A program made the translations under genes and the position numbers. Of a DNA stretch of 64,000 bases, positions 10,437 to 21,979 are shown one piece after another. Below the pieces are notes generated by a model, which was given only the letters and a program-made list of their open reading frames with translations, ran no database searches and had not been told where the DNA came from. The DNA lies in NCBI GenBank assembly GCA_963682025.1, contig OY821517.1, positions 54,334,716-54,398,715 of the forward strand, read 5' to 3'. Each line of letters starts with the position of its first letter. The stretch's first letter is position 1. The stretch is from Cordilura impudica. Its lineage: Eukaryota > Arthropoda > Insecta > Diptera > Scathophagidae.

Positions 10437-10830
10437 TACTGAATTACCGAGAATCACTTTCTGAGTCGATCTAGCGATGTTCGTCTGTCCGTCCGTCTGT
10501 GTTTCAATGTAAACCTAGGTCGCAAATATGAATATATTTTAATGAAATTTAGTATATCAGCTTCTATCGGCCATAGGATGAACGCTATTGAAAATGGTAA
10601 TATCATATATCGATGCATGTTCAGACCTAGTCCCCATAAAAAGGGCACCTATGAGATAGACTAAAATTGCCACAAGATCCAAATATTAAATAATCAAATA
10701 TTAAACATAGACCTCCGTCAAATTGGGTTTGTGTGTGTTTATTACATCCATTAATCACAACCCCCATATAAAGCTGGATCGGTCCGTTTTTCATATTTTC
10801 AGTTAGCGTGGTACTACCCATACAAAGTTA
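10437..10830 (-). repeat. Interspersed family R, inverted partial copy
   Basis: The reverse complement matches the 3' half of the family: the region with CCGTCCGTCTGTG (GACG microsatellite), GAACGCTATTGAAA and CCATTAATCA. With the preceding copy it forms a diverged inverted pair about 180 bp apart. Sequence from 10831 to about 11150 contains repeated GGGATCGGA/GTGGGCG phrases of a further degenerate tandem unit. Confidence 0.65.
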
Positions 10831-11149
10831 ATTCTTAATATCTTATATGTTGAGCACAACGACAGGTAGAGATTTGCAAATTTGTACGTGGTAGCCATGC
10901 CGAAAATGTTCGGGATCGGATAAGTGGGCGTAGCTCTCCCATATAAAGTAATTAACCAATATCATATATCTTGAGTACTATGACAGAGACTGCTTAGAAA
11001 ATTTGTCTGAGGTCATCTGTTATTAATGCGAGTAGGCGGACAAAAAATGGGTGGGATCGGAACAAGGGGCTTGGCACCCCCTATAAAAAAAATATGAAGT
11101 ACTGTGAAAATGATAGGCTTAAAACTTTTGACATTAATTACCAATATGG

Positions 11150-13580
11150 GTGGAATCGCCAAAATCAAAAAACCGAAAATCGCCAATAACAAAAATCGCC
11201 AAAATCAAAAATCTCCAAAATCAAAAATTCCCAAAATCAAAAATCGCCAATACCAAAAATCGCAAAAATCAAAAACCACAAAAAGCGTCAAAGTCAAAAA
11301 TCGCCAAATCCGAAAATTCCGAATATCAAAAAGCGCAGAAAGCAAAAATTGCCAGAACCAAAAATCGCGAATAACAAATATTGCATAAAACAAAAATCGC
11401 CGAAATCAAAAATCGCCTAAATCTAAAATCACAAAAAAAAAATTCGCTAAAGCCAAAAAATGTCAAAATCGATAATCGCTAAGCAAAAATCTCCAAAAAA
11501 AAAAATCGCAAACGCCAAAAACCGCCAAAAATCAATAATCGCTAAAATCAAAAATCGGCAAAACCGAAAATCGCGAGTAACAAAAATCGCCATAAACAAA
11601 AATCATCACGAACAAAAATTTCTGAAACCGAAAATCGTGAATAACAAAAATCGAAAGGAACAAAAATCGCCAAAATCAAAAATCGCCAATACCGAAAATC
11701 GCGAGTCATAAAAATCGCAAGAATTAAATATAACTCTAAATCAAAATCGAAAAATACAAAAATTGCCAAAAATTGCAAAAATTAAAATCACGCAAAATCG
11801 TCAAAATCAAAAAAATCGCCAAAAACGAAGATCGCAAATAACAAAAAGCGCCAAAATCAAAAAGCAGCAAATTCAGAAATCGTGAATAACAAAAACGCTA
11901 AAATCAAAAATCACCTAAATCAAAAATTATCAAAAACGAAAATCACGAATAACAAAACTCACAAAAAACTCTGAAATCTGAAATCAAACTCTGAAAATCG
12001 CGAATTACAAAAATCGCCAAAATAAAAAACGCTAAAATGAAAAAATTGCAAATATCAAAATTCGCCAAAATATAAAATTGCCAAAATCAAAAACTCGCCA
12101 ATAACGAATATGGCCAAAAACAAAAATCGCCAATTTCAAAAATTGCAAAAATCAAAAATCGCAATATTCAAAACACAACAAAAAAAAAACGCTAAAGAAA
12201 AAATCGCCAAAACCGAAAATCGCGAATATCAAATATCGCCACAATTAAAAACTCGACAATAGCAAAAATGGCCAAAATCAAAAATCACCAATTACAAAAA
12301 TCGCAAAAAACAAAAATCGCAAAATTAAAAACAACAAAAATCGCTAAAGAAAAAATCGTTAAAGCCGTAAATCGCGAATATCAAAAATCGCTAAAAAAAA
12401 AAAATACAAAAAATGCCAGAACCGAAGATCGTGAATAACAAAAATTGCAAAAAACAAAAATCGCCAAAATCAACAATAGTCAAAATCTGATATCACAAAA
12501 AAAAATTCTAAATCCAAAAATAGCCAAAACCGATAATCGTTAAATCAAAAAACGCCAAAAATCTAAAATCAGCAAAAAAAAAAAAAAACAAAAATCGGTA
12601 AGGACAAAAATCGCCAAAAAATCAATAATCGCTAAAATCAAAAAACGGCAAAACCGAAAATCGCGAGTAACAAAAATCGCCAAAAACAAAAATAGTCACA
12701 CACAAAAATTTCTAAAACCGAAAATCTCTAATAGCAAAAATCTAAAAAAAAAAAATCGCCAATACCGAAAATCGCGAGTAACAAAAATCGCAAGAATTAA
12801 AAATTCGTCAAAACAAAAACCGAAAAATACAAAAATCGCTTAAGGCAAATATTGCAAAAAAATTAAAATCACAAAAAATCGTCAAAATCAGAAAAAATTG
12901 CCAAAGTCAAAAATCACCAAAACCGAACATCGTAACAGCGCCAAAATCAAAAAACAGCAAACACAAAATTCATGAATAACAAAAAACGCTAAAATTAAAA
13001 ATCACCTAAATCAAAAATTGCCAAAAACGAAAATCACGAATAACAAAACTCTAAAACAAAAAATCGTCAAAACCGAAAAATCGCGAATTACAAAAATCTC
13101 CAAAATAGAAAACGCTAACATGAAAAAATTGCAAATATCAAAATTCGCCAAAATCAAAAAATCGCCAATAACAAAAATCGCCAAAATCAAAAATCGTCAA
13201 TTTCAAAAATCGCAAAAATTAAAAACAACAAAAAAAAAGGCTAAAGAAAAAATCGCCAAAACCGAAAATCGCGAATATCAAAAATTGCTTCAAAAAACAA
13301 AAATTGCCGGAACCGAAAATCGCGAATAACAAAAATTGCAAAAAGCAAAAATCAACAAAATCAAAAATCGTCAAAATCTGATATAACAAAAAAAATTGCT
13401 AAATCCAAAAATCACCAAAACCGATAATCGTTAAAATCAAAAATCGCCAAAAAAAATCTACAATCACAAAAAAAAAAAAGCAAAAATCAGTAAAGGCAAA
13501 AATCACTAAAAATCATTAATCGCCAAAATCAAAAATCGCAAAAACAAAAGTCTACATAATTAGAAATCGCCAAAAATAAA
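11150..13580. repeat. 2.4 kb A-rich minisatellite of AAAAATCGCC-type units
   Basis: The region is built from imperfect 10-16 bp units around CAAAAATCGCCAAAAT, strongly strand-asymmetric (A-rich on plus). Longer phrases recur in the same order about 0.9-1.1 kb apart, for example GCAAATATCAAAATTCGCC at about 12047 and 13129, and GGCAAAACCGAAAATCGCG at about 11567 and 12648, so most of the array has been duplicated as a higher-order block. Open frames across it (lysine/asparagine-rich on plus) are repeat artefacts, not genes. Confidence 0.85.
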
Positions 13581-13621
13581 TAAAATAGAATAAATTGTTT
13601 CTATATGAAATTTTTCTACTT

Positions 13622-13722
13622 AGGGCTGCCGTAAGGTTTGAACCTGCGTCTATCTCACATTCACTCGTACTTGCACTTTTTGGTCATGCGCTTTAGCAGA
13701 CTCACCTAAAATCAGGCCTACG
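13622..13722 (-). ncRNA. Possible tRNA-related SINE head
   Basis: On the minus strand GCTAAAGCGC followed about 50 nt later by GCAGGTTCAAACC resembles pol III A-box and B-box order in tRNA-derived SINEs. The complete cloverleaf cannot be folded by eye, so this is not called as a tRNA. Confidence 0.22.
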
Positions 13723-13949
13723 AGCAGTGTGGTTAAGAATCAGTTTTCATACCGTACAGCTTTTACTTCATACTAATTTCAGAAGATACAACTCTAAATC
13801 TAACAAACTATTAAAAATTCACTTCAGAGCAACATCTCTAATATACATATGTAAAAAGTACAACATGTAGAACATATCGCTTACGAAACTAAGAATAGTG
13901 GAAATTAGAATGCATAAATATTCAGAATGCATAAATATAAAAGAAAATA

Positions 13950-14290
13950 AGTATAAAACAAATTTGAGTGGCGTTATTAGTTTTTTAGCCTGCTGATATG
14001 AAATAGTTCGGATGCTATATTTATATGGGGAAACCAAATATGAGAAAATATCTGTGCAATAATTTTGTTCTTTGATAGATTTAAGTGAAGATCAGGAGGC
14101 AGTTTTATATGGAGGCTATGCCTAAGAAATCTCCTACAGGGTATATTTTTGGACTACTGATTATTGAGTGTAATAAGCACACAGAAACCAAATTTGATCA
14201 AGATCTATATGAAAATTTGTGTCTTATGGCAGGTTAAGTCCATCTCGTCTTATGGCTGACAAAAGCTTATATACCAAATTTCATAAATTT
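13950..14290 (+). repeat. Interspersed family R, partial and decayed
   Basis: Phrases diagnostic of the family occur in order: AATTTGAGTGGC, ATATGAAATAGTTCGGATGC, TAGATTTAAGTGAAGATC, GGACTACTGATTA and AAAAGCTTATATACCAAATTTC. Several internal gaps are present. From 14291 to 14824 nothing recognisable is seen. Confidence 0.6.
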
Positions 14291-14879
14291 GATTTTTTTT
14301 TAAATTGGTTTGTACCGTTAGGTTTAAGTTAGCTTTAAGTTTATTTTAAGATATACATTCTCCTGCTATGTACGCCCCAGGACAAAAGGCATGGAAATTA
14401 AGATAATTTGTTATACAATATCCACTCTACATTGAAATCAGGGCTGTAATTCTACAAATACGGTATTTAAGATATTACACTTTTGTCCTAAGTTACCATT
14501 TTTAATTGTTGCTGTATCGTTATATTGTAGAAAAAAAATTTAAACTCTAAACTTTATGCATAAACCCTCTGCGCGTTGTATTTATCAATTCAACTACTTC
14601 CTTAATTTTAAAAAGTTCTTATTTTCAATCTCTATCATTTAAATGATGATTTAGAAATTGAATCTGTTTTATGTTTTATTTAAATGTTTTTACTTTAAAC
14701 AGAAATCCACCTAAAAATCAAAGTCTTTTGCTAATGAATTTCAAAGTTTATCGAAAAAGCTGAATTTAAAGGTATTAAAAATTTTATTTAAGGAGTCTCT
14801 GAATTTTCCATTCTATATCAATTATCTATATATATAAAATTAATTTTCTTTTTGTTTGCTTGTTTGTTTATTTGTTTGT

Positions 14880-15945
14880 TTGTTTGTTTGACCGCTATAC
14901 AAATTTTTATTTTTCAACGGATTTTCCTGAAATTTTGTACACACGATCTCTATACCCCAGGAAAGGTCGCCATATACTTTTTTACTGGCCACGCCTACTT
15001 TTACGCCCACTTTTTATGTAAAATTCATTTTCTGTTTTATTCATATTTGTTCGATATACAAATTTTTATTTGTTAACAGATTTCTCTGAAATTCGGTACA
15101 CACGATCTCTGTGGTCCAACTAAGGTCACCATATACTTTTTATCGACCTACTTTTACGCTCACTTTTTTTATACAATTCATTTTCTGATTTTTGGTATAT
15201 TTGTTCGCTATACAAATTATTATTTTTCAACAGATTCCTCTGAATTTTGCTACACACGATCTCCGTACTCCAGGACAGGTCGCCATATGATTCTTACCGG
15301 CCACACCTACTTCTGCGCCCATTTTTTGTATAAAATTCATTTTCTGTTTTTTGGTATATTTCTTCGCTATACAAATTTTTCTCTGAAATTTGGTACACAC
15401 GATCTATGTACTCCAGGAAAGGTCGCCATATGCTTCGTACCGGCCACGCCTACTTTAACGCCCACTTTTTGTATACAATTCGTTTTGTTTTTTGGTATAT
15501 TTGTTCGCTATAAAAATTTTTATTTTTCAACCGATTTCTCTTAAATTTGGTGCACACGATCCAGGAAAGGTCGCCATGTTCTTCGTACCGGTCACGCCTA
15601 CTGTTTCGCCCACTTTTTGTATACAATTCATATTCTGTTTTTTGGTACATTTGTGCGCTACACAATTTTTGTTTAAACGGATTTCTCTGAAATTTGCTAC
15701 ACACGATCTCTGTACTCCAGAGAGGTCGCCATATGATTCTTGCCAGCCACGCCTACTTCTACGCCCACTTTTTATACAAAATTAATATTCTATTTTTTGG
15801 TACATTTGTTCACTATAGAAATTTTTATTTTTCAATGGATGTCTAAAATTTGGTCCCACGATCTCTATACTACAGGGAAGGTCAGTATATGCTTCTTACA
15901 GGCCACGCCTACTTTGCGCCAACTTCTATGTATATAAAACTTATT
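14880..15945 (+). repeat. Tandem array, about 155 bp unit, roughly seven copies
   Basis: Each unit runs CGCTATACAAATTTTTATTT, TCTCTGAAATTTGGTACACA, CGATCT, CCAGGAAAGGTCGCCATATG, CCGGCCACGCCTACTT and CGCCCACTTTT. Units vary by substitutions and small deletions. The array resumes at about 16335-16560 beyond a family M insertion, so it predates that insertion. Reading frames through it are artefacts. Confidence 0.85.
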
Positions 15946-15950
15946 GATGT

Positions 15951-16325
15951 GTAAACATCTATACGCGCAGGGGGGTAAATTTCTATTTCACAATACAATC
16001 ACAAAAACAGCGTTACTCACATCGGTGTGAGCTGAAGCAGATAACGCTGTGTGACTTATGATTGTATTGGTGAAAAAATTATGATATAACATTGTTTTTT
16101 TAATGCCACTTTTTTAAAAGCGTCATCTATGTATCACTTATGTTTATATTGGGATATTTTTAACGTTTTACAGCAAAGGGTTGTTGAATTAGCTGAAACA
16201 GTTTTTGCTATAACTGATAAATAGATGACGCTTTCTGTTTGATTTTAAAAAATGACATAAAAAAATTTTTAATTACTAGATGTTTACACATCTTCCCTGT
16301 GATCGGACTCACATGATTTTTTTTT
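15951..16325 (+). repeat. Multi-hairpin family M element, copy 1
   Basis: The outer inverted repeat is GATGTGTAAACATCTA (15949) against TAGATGTTTACACATC (16277). Inside are two further hairpins: CACAATACAATCAC...TGATTGTATTGG with AACAGCGTTA...TAACGCTGT, and AAAGCGTCATCTATGTATCA...GATGACGCTTT. The left margin GCGCAGGGGGGTAAA and right margin CCCTGTGATCGGACTCACATG are shared by the other copies. It is inserted within the 155 bp array. It is not coding. Confidence 0.75.
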
Positions 16326-16628
16326 CCTTTTATTTGTTTCTTTATTTGATTGCTATAAAAACTTTTATTTTTCAATGGTTTTCTCTGAAATTTAGTACAT
16401 ATTCCAAGGAAGGTCGCCATATGATTTTTACCGACCGCGCCTACTTTTACGCCCAATTCTCATATAAAATTCATATTTTGTTGTGTGGTATATTTCTTCC
16501 CTATTCAAATTTGTACTTTTCAACGGATTTCTCTGAAATTTGGTTGACACGGGAATAACTACACGGTGAACAAATTCCCCAAACTTAAAAAAAAGGTACC
16601 CAAAAGAAATGAACAAATTCCCCGTTTT

Positions 16629-16775
16629 TGATGTGTAAACATCTATACGCGCAGGGGGGTAAATTTCTATTTCACAATACAATCACAAAAACAGCGTAAC
16701 TCATATCGGTGTGAGCTGAAGAAGATAACGCTGTGTGACTTATGATTGTATTGGTGAAAAAATTATGATATGTTC
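16629..16775 (+). repeat. Family M left half
   Basis: Nearly identical to the first 145 bp of the copy at 15951. The matching right end (AGATG-like, ATGTTTACACATCTCCC, ATCGGACTCACATG) occurs at about 17315-17352, so a 21 bp minisatellite has replaced or expanded within the interior of this copy. Confidence 0.7.
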
Positions 16776-16785
16776 TTTTCTAAAC

Positions 16786-17253
16786 ATTTTCCAATTGTCT
16801 TTCAAAAATCATCAATTGTATTTCAGAAACCATCAATATAATTTCAGAAAACATCATTTGAATTTTAGAAAACATAAATAGAATTTCAGAAAACATCAAT
16901 ATAATTTCAGAAAACATCATTCGAGTTTCAGAAAACATCAATTGAATTTCAGAAACCATCAATATAATTTCAGAAAACATCAATTGAATTTCAGAAAACA
17001 TAAATAGAATTTCAGAAAACATCAATATAATTTTAGAAAACATCATTCGAGTTTCAGAAAACATCAATAGAATTTCAGAAAACATCAATTGTATTTCAGA
17101 AAACATCAATTGTATTTCAGAAAACATAATTAGAATTTCAGAAAACATCAATTAAATTTCAAAAAGCATTATTTTAATTGCTGAGAACATTAATTGTATT
17201 TCAGAAAACATCAATTGCATTTCAGAAAACATCAATTGAATTTCAGAAAACAG
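16786..17253. repeat. 21-bp minisatellite, about 22 units
   Basis: The unit is close to ATCAATTGAATTTCAGAAAAC, tandem and imperfect. Because 21 is divisible by three, the minus strand stays open and reads as a heptad repeat around MFSEIQL; this is a consequence of the period and not evidence of a gene. Confidence 0.88.
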
Positions 17254-17559
17254 CATTATCGACTTATTTTTTATGCACTGGAATATATGATGTTGATGTT
17301 TTCTTTAATTATTATATGTTTACACATCTCCCTTGTGATCGGACTCACATGATTTTTTTTATCGAAATAAAAAATAAACTTACTCCCCAAATTCATTCTT
17401 AAATTTTTACATATTTTTATTTAATGAATTTTGTTAAATATTTATTTTAGTGAACATTTGCATACTGCTCTCAATATATGTCCTACAATTAATGCATTTA
17501 AAATGAGTATTATTTTCAATAGCATCATTTCGTTGCGCGGAAGCTTAGCTAGAATATCG

Positions 17560-17935
17560 GAATTATCTGAAAAATATAATTCGACAATTAAAATAAGTTG
17601 GCAACAGCTGCGCGGCAGCACAGGTGTGGCTGCCAAACGCGCGGCGCGCGAACGCGGACGCGACGCGCTCTCGGAACACAGCTCAGCTAAAATAGGGATT
17701 AAAATAAGTTAACGAAAACTAAGCGGCAGCACGGTAGTAGCTGCAAGGAAGCGGCGCGAGGCGCGCGGACGCGACGCCTTCGCGGACACAGCTCAGCTAA
17801 AATATCGCAATGATCTGAAAAATATATTTTGGCGATTAAAATAAGTTGACAACAACTGCGCGGCAGCACGGGTGTGGCTGCCAAACGCGCGGAAGCGGAT
17901 GCGACTCGCTCGCGGAACACAGTTTAGTGAAATGT
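17560..17935. repeat. GC-rich triplicated block inside AT-rich element
   Basis: Three diverged tandem units of about 110-145 bp share ATTAAAATAAGTT, GCGGCAGCAC, GTGGCTGCC, AACGCG, GGACGCGACGC and CGGAACACAGCTCAGC. The GC content is far above that of all neighbours. Alanine/arginine-rich open stretches on both strands reflect composition. Origin unknown; a captured host fragment is possible but nothing recognisable was found. Confidence 0.7.
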
Positions 17936-18341
17936 CGTGTGATAAATTTTATCTACGTATGTGAAATAATTACCTGTTGATCAAAATAGGCCACACATAT
18001 ACTATAAGCAGTTGCTTAAAGAAACCTTGCGACACAATATTAAACGTCGCATTAGTCTTTCATTTCTGAAACTTTACTTTGACGTCTCTGCTCAATGATG
18101 ATCACTTATTGAATGAAGTAATTCAGCATCTTATAAAAAACTTCAAAATTAAAAAATCAAAAAAATTTTAATTGAAATAAAAAACGAATTTACTGCCCAT
18201 ACAAATTTTTGGGGAGAAAGTTAATTTTATTGGGTAATTTGTTAATTGGGGACTAAGTACTCAGCGCCTGGTAAGCATAGTGAACCATTTTTCAAGTCAA
18301 AGGCCTTTTTATCCCGGGCAAGACCGGGTAAAAACAGCTAG

Positions 18342-19158
18342 TAAACTCTAAATACCTATTTGTTAAAAATTCGTAAATTTCGTTGATAACTCGCTGACAT
18401 CAAATAATGAAAAGTTTTGCAAAATATCTAAATAAATTGAATTCTGTTATTTTTGAAGATTACAATATGACAATATTATTTCAGTGTTAACAACTGAACA
18501 ATAAAACTCAATCTCAACGAAAAAAAAAAACCAGATTAACATGCTTGCTGAAAAAGTTAACACCTAAACTACAACCTGTATATTCAGTTTAAAAAATTCT
18601 GAATAAAAAAAATAATAATAAAAAAAAACATTAAAATGAAAGTCAAATTTGCGTAAAAAAAAAGTTACATGTGCTGGAAACACATAAAAACCTAAGAAGA
18701 CAGCATAAAAAGAAAAGCATACAATTGTTTTTCTTTTCTTTTTTTTTACTGTACTTTTTATAAGAGTACAAAGAAACTAAGTCAATCTTGACTTAATGAC
18801 AGTTGAAAAACGTGACAACTGACAAATTTTTTGCTATCTCGGAGGAATGTCTGTGTGTATGTGTGTTATAACTGTAACAATATGACATGACCCCTACAAG
18901 AAGCTCGATACATCTCAATTTGAAGCTTTGGCCATGATCCTGAATTTACAAGACTTGAGTGTGAAAAATGTCTTGACAAAAGTTGCCGTTATTTTTACGC
19001 CATCCACGACACAATTACATTAAGCCTTCAATATGTTTGTAAGTTGTGACAATTGCTGTAGGTGTAGATGTAGATGTAAATGAGATGTGTGGTTGTGGGA
19101 ATTTTAATCAAAATTTTCGTCTTTTTACACTGTTTGCATATTAATTGCTTAGTTGTTG

Positions 19159-19194
<36 letters not shown>

Positions 19195-19282
19195 TTTGTT
19201 TGTCATGGTTTCGTTCATTTCCCTTTGAACAACAATCCAACCAATGTAATTGGTTTGTAAATGAAAGACGAAAGGTTTGGTT

Positions 19283-19319
<37 letters not shown>

Positions 19320-20024
19320 AAGAGTATAAGGTTAAATGAATTATTCAAATTCTGATGTTAAATTGTATTTGTTTCTTTTAAAACATTTTTCTTTTTCCCT
19401 ATTGTCGTCTTTTGTTTTGTTAAAACCGCGTAATTTAAATGTTGTCTCTTCAAATAGTAATTTAATAAAAGCAAGTAACTAATACTTGAAGTCAATTAAC
19501 CTCCTTCCATTAAAAGATAAAACGTAAAACACAAAAGTTTAAATTCTAATCAAGTTCATCTAAATCCATGATGTGTGCGTGTGTGTGTGTGCGTCTTTAA
19601 ACCATTTGTATAATTTTAGTGTTTTGTTGATTTGATTAATTGCAGACATTTTCTTAACTGTTAAACTGAAATCCACTTGGGTTGTTTGTTACAATTTTCT
19701 TTTATTCGCTACACAATTTCTTGTCATTTACTTCTGCAAGTTGTTGTATTTGTTGTTGTGTTAGTAGTATTTTATTACCATTTTAGTTGGAATTACAACA
19801 TACTTTTTCCGCTTACTTTTCCGGCCTCGCAACACAGATTCTTCTTCTCATTAACTCTGTATTTTATGGGTCATAAAACAGCAATCACAAGAAATATCAA
19901 AGCCAATGTTATGTGTATTTACAGATGCAGACAAAACTATAGACGTGTGTAGTTACAATAATATGTTGTTTACAAAAATATGTTGTTGGACCAAAAAGAT
20001 CTCTGAAAGATAGTCGTGCGTTTA
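18342..20024. other. AT-rich spacer with poly(T) tracts, no gene seen
   Basis: Contains poly(T) runs of about 33 nt (19160-19192) and about 31 nt (19288-19318) and GT-rich simple sequence near 19574-19592. No supported gene. The poly(T) runs may be tails of minus-strand retroposons, but no body was identified. Confidence 0.5.
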
Positions 20025-20029
20025 CGTCG

Positions 20030-20066
20030 CACAGTGGACCATATTTTGAAAAGGCGGCCAAAAATC
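20030..20066 (+). repeat. Left Transib terminal inverted repeat (heptamer-spacer-nonamer)
   Basis: CACAGTG, then 21 nt, then CCAAAAATC. The heptamer is identical to the V(D)J recombination signal heptamer. The last block matches the AAAAAAATC-type nonamer reported for Transib at seven of nine positions. The spacer is 21 nt by this alignment, against about 23 in the usual description. Confidence 0.8.
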
Positions 20067-20592
20067 ATTTTTTTTTTTTTTGTTACCGATTTTAAAGTTA
20101 TGTTATTCATTTGAAAGTAAATACTAGTAAACCTCGGGTGCCAAAAAAATTGCGACTCTATCTCAACTATATCACAGCGAACAGGGCTTCGAATATGGGC
20201 TTTCTCAGTATTTTGCTAAAATTAAAAATTTCTTTGTGAATTTCTATTTTTGAATGACTGTAACTTTTTTGATTTAAAAGATTTTGAAGTGAAATAAATT
20301 TTGTATAATTTGGTGGCTTCCACACTATTAATGTTAAAAATATAAAATCACTGAGTCATTCCGAAATTTAAAAAAAAAAATTTTTAAAAAAGGTCCAAAT
20401 TTTCCGAAAATCTCCTACTTAATAGAGCATAACTCCTGCCACTCAAAAGCTGTCAGAAAAAATCTTGTCCGAACCCTCCCCTATACTCATATACCCCATT
20501 ATACACCCGCCAGTTTCCGCCCGTGTGCAACAGAACAATTTTTCTGACGCAAGGTTAGATATTTTCTGCAAAATTTATGAATACAAAAGTTG

Positions 20593-20738
20593 TCCACTAT
20601 GTGGTTAGGATATATTAAGTTTGAGGTGATGTTTGTAACTGCCAAAAATATTGGACCTTTATCCTTCTCTTATTATACGGATCGACTCAAAAACACTTTC
20701 TGAATCGATTAAACGATGTCCGTCCGTCCGTCTTAGTG
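20593..20738 (-). repeat. Family R fragment flanked by an 18-bp direct repeat
   Basis: The 146 bp matches the end of family R in reverse (CACTATGTGG, GCCAAAAATATT, CGATCCGTATAA-like, CCGTCCGTCCGTC). TTATGAATACAAAAGTTG occurs exactly at 20575-20592 and again at 20739-20756. The repeat is either a long target duplication or a repair-associated duplication at the insertion. Confidence 0.65.
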
Positions 20739-20930
20739 TTATGAATACAAAAGTTGGTCGTACCGGTGCACCGCGGTGTATTTTTTTGCGTGTCGGTAGA
20801 GTTGTCAGGATTGCGACATAGCCCTTTAAGTTATGAGCAGGTATGCTTCACCTTTTAAAAGGGGTTAGGGTGTGGGTTTTTTATGCTTCTAAAAGTTTTA
20901 ATGAAAGATAAAAAATTTTATTTTACATAA

Positions 20931-21979
20931 TTGCGAGAAAGAGTATTTATAATAATGTTTCCACAATTATTATTCATTACAATTTGTGCAATGGCTAAGT
21001 ACTGTTACAGAGTTCTGGCAGATATTTATTTTCAACGAAATGATATAGACGACGTAATTTTCCACATAGTGAGCAACGACTTCTTTAAGAATTGTAACCT
21101 AGAAGACATTGAAATGCACAAAGGAAAAATTACTAATTTTGCATCGAATTTGAAAAGACGGTACATTAAATGCTCTCATAGCAAGGCAAAGATGTACAAA
21201 CGTTACCAAGACTGGTTAATAAAGGAACATATTTTTGAAAGTGCATCTACAACTGCCAACGAAAGTGGAAAAAACGGTCGACCAGCAAAACCAATTGACG
21301 GATGTAGTGAAAGATCTCGAAGGCGCAAGCTGGAAAATATCAATGAAGAAATTTCTCAAAGAATTATTAAGGATTCATTTTTGCACCAAATTCAACCAAC
21401 CCAAAATAAAAAAAATAAAATTGAAATAATTGAAGAAATAGTAGAAGCGAGCCAAGGCGAACAAAGAGGATTTTGAAAAGCATTCCTACACCAATTGAAG
21501 ATAAGAAATTTACGCCGGAAGAAGCGTTCGCCCTATTTTTGGATTTGAAATTGAACAAAAATCAATATAAGGAATTGCGGAAGTGAACCAATGAAAAGAA
21601 TTGTGGGATGTTTCCAGAGTATCGAGATTTAGTTTCTGCCAAAAAAGAATGCTTACCTTCACAATCTGCTATTAGTGTCACTTGAACAACAGAAGAAATA
21701 AAATTGCAAGATCTCCTTGAACATACTGCAGAACGATTGCTAAATACGCTTGATAGTGATAATTTAAAAAAAATTGGTAATGGCAGCATTACTTTAGTTT
21801 CTAAATGGGGATGTGATGGATCCTCTGGTCAGAAACAATACAAGAAATGTAATGCCGAAAATTCATCAGATGCTAATTTATTTATGATATCTTTCGTTCC
21901 ATTGCGCTTAACAAAAAGGTATAGCGTCTTAGAGCTGTCAACTAGTAGAGCAACAGAAATTGATATATGGAAAAATTAA
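20931..21979 (+). pseudogene. Transib/RAG1-core-like transposase, truncated and frameshifted
   Basis: The first frame (to 21476) contains SGKNGRPAKPIDGCSERSRR, a basic segment seen in this transposase group. After a frameshift near 21476 the text continues EEAFALFLDLKLNKNQYKELRK, MFPEYRDLVSAKKECLP and (from 21704) LQDLLEHTAERLL, then LVSKWGCDGSSGQKQYKK. The last motif corresponds in position and form to the RAG1 ESCDGMGD segment that holds the first catalytic Asp; here D is encoded at 21815-21817. Two stops (after ELRK and SVT) and a stop at 21980 follow. The other acidic residues and the C-terminal half are missing, so it is inactive. Family assignment is by remembered motif order and is supported by the element ends. 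Confidence 0.68.

Larger units (their letters stand above)
14825..18341 (+). mobile_element. Large non-autonomous Helitron (family beta) filled with tandem arrays
   Basis: The 5' end TCTATATATATAAAAT follows an A (14824). The 3' end is a GC hairpin, CCCGG-GCAAGA-CCGGG (18313-18328), then TAAAAACAG and CTAG (18338-18341), followed by T. This matches the Helitron rules: TC start, hairpin about 10 nt before CTRR, A|T insertion, no target duplication. The 3.5 kb interior holds an approximately 155 bp tandem array, two family M insertions, a 21 bp minisatellite and a GC-rich triplicated block. No Rep or helicase frame exists. The two ends could in principle come from different copies; that is the main doubt. 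Confidence 0.65.

Noticed and set aside
11104..11711. Lysine/asparagine-rich open frames in the minisatellite
   Set aside because: They follow from the repeat composition, have no domain, and change frame with unit length.
13600..13760. A functional tRNA gene
   Set aside because: T-loop-like GGTTTGAACC is present but no full cloverleaf with anticodon and acceptor stem can be drawn.
16780..17151. Minus-strand 123-residue MFSEIQL heptad protein
   Set aside because: Period of 21 bp keeps any frame open; no start context or similarity.
19028..19355. Poly-Phe and poly-Lys frames
   Set aside because: Created by poly(T) tracts of about 30 nt.
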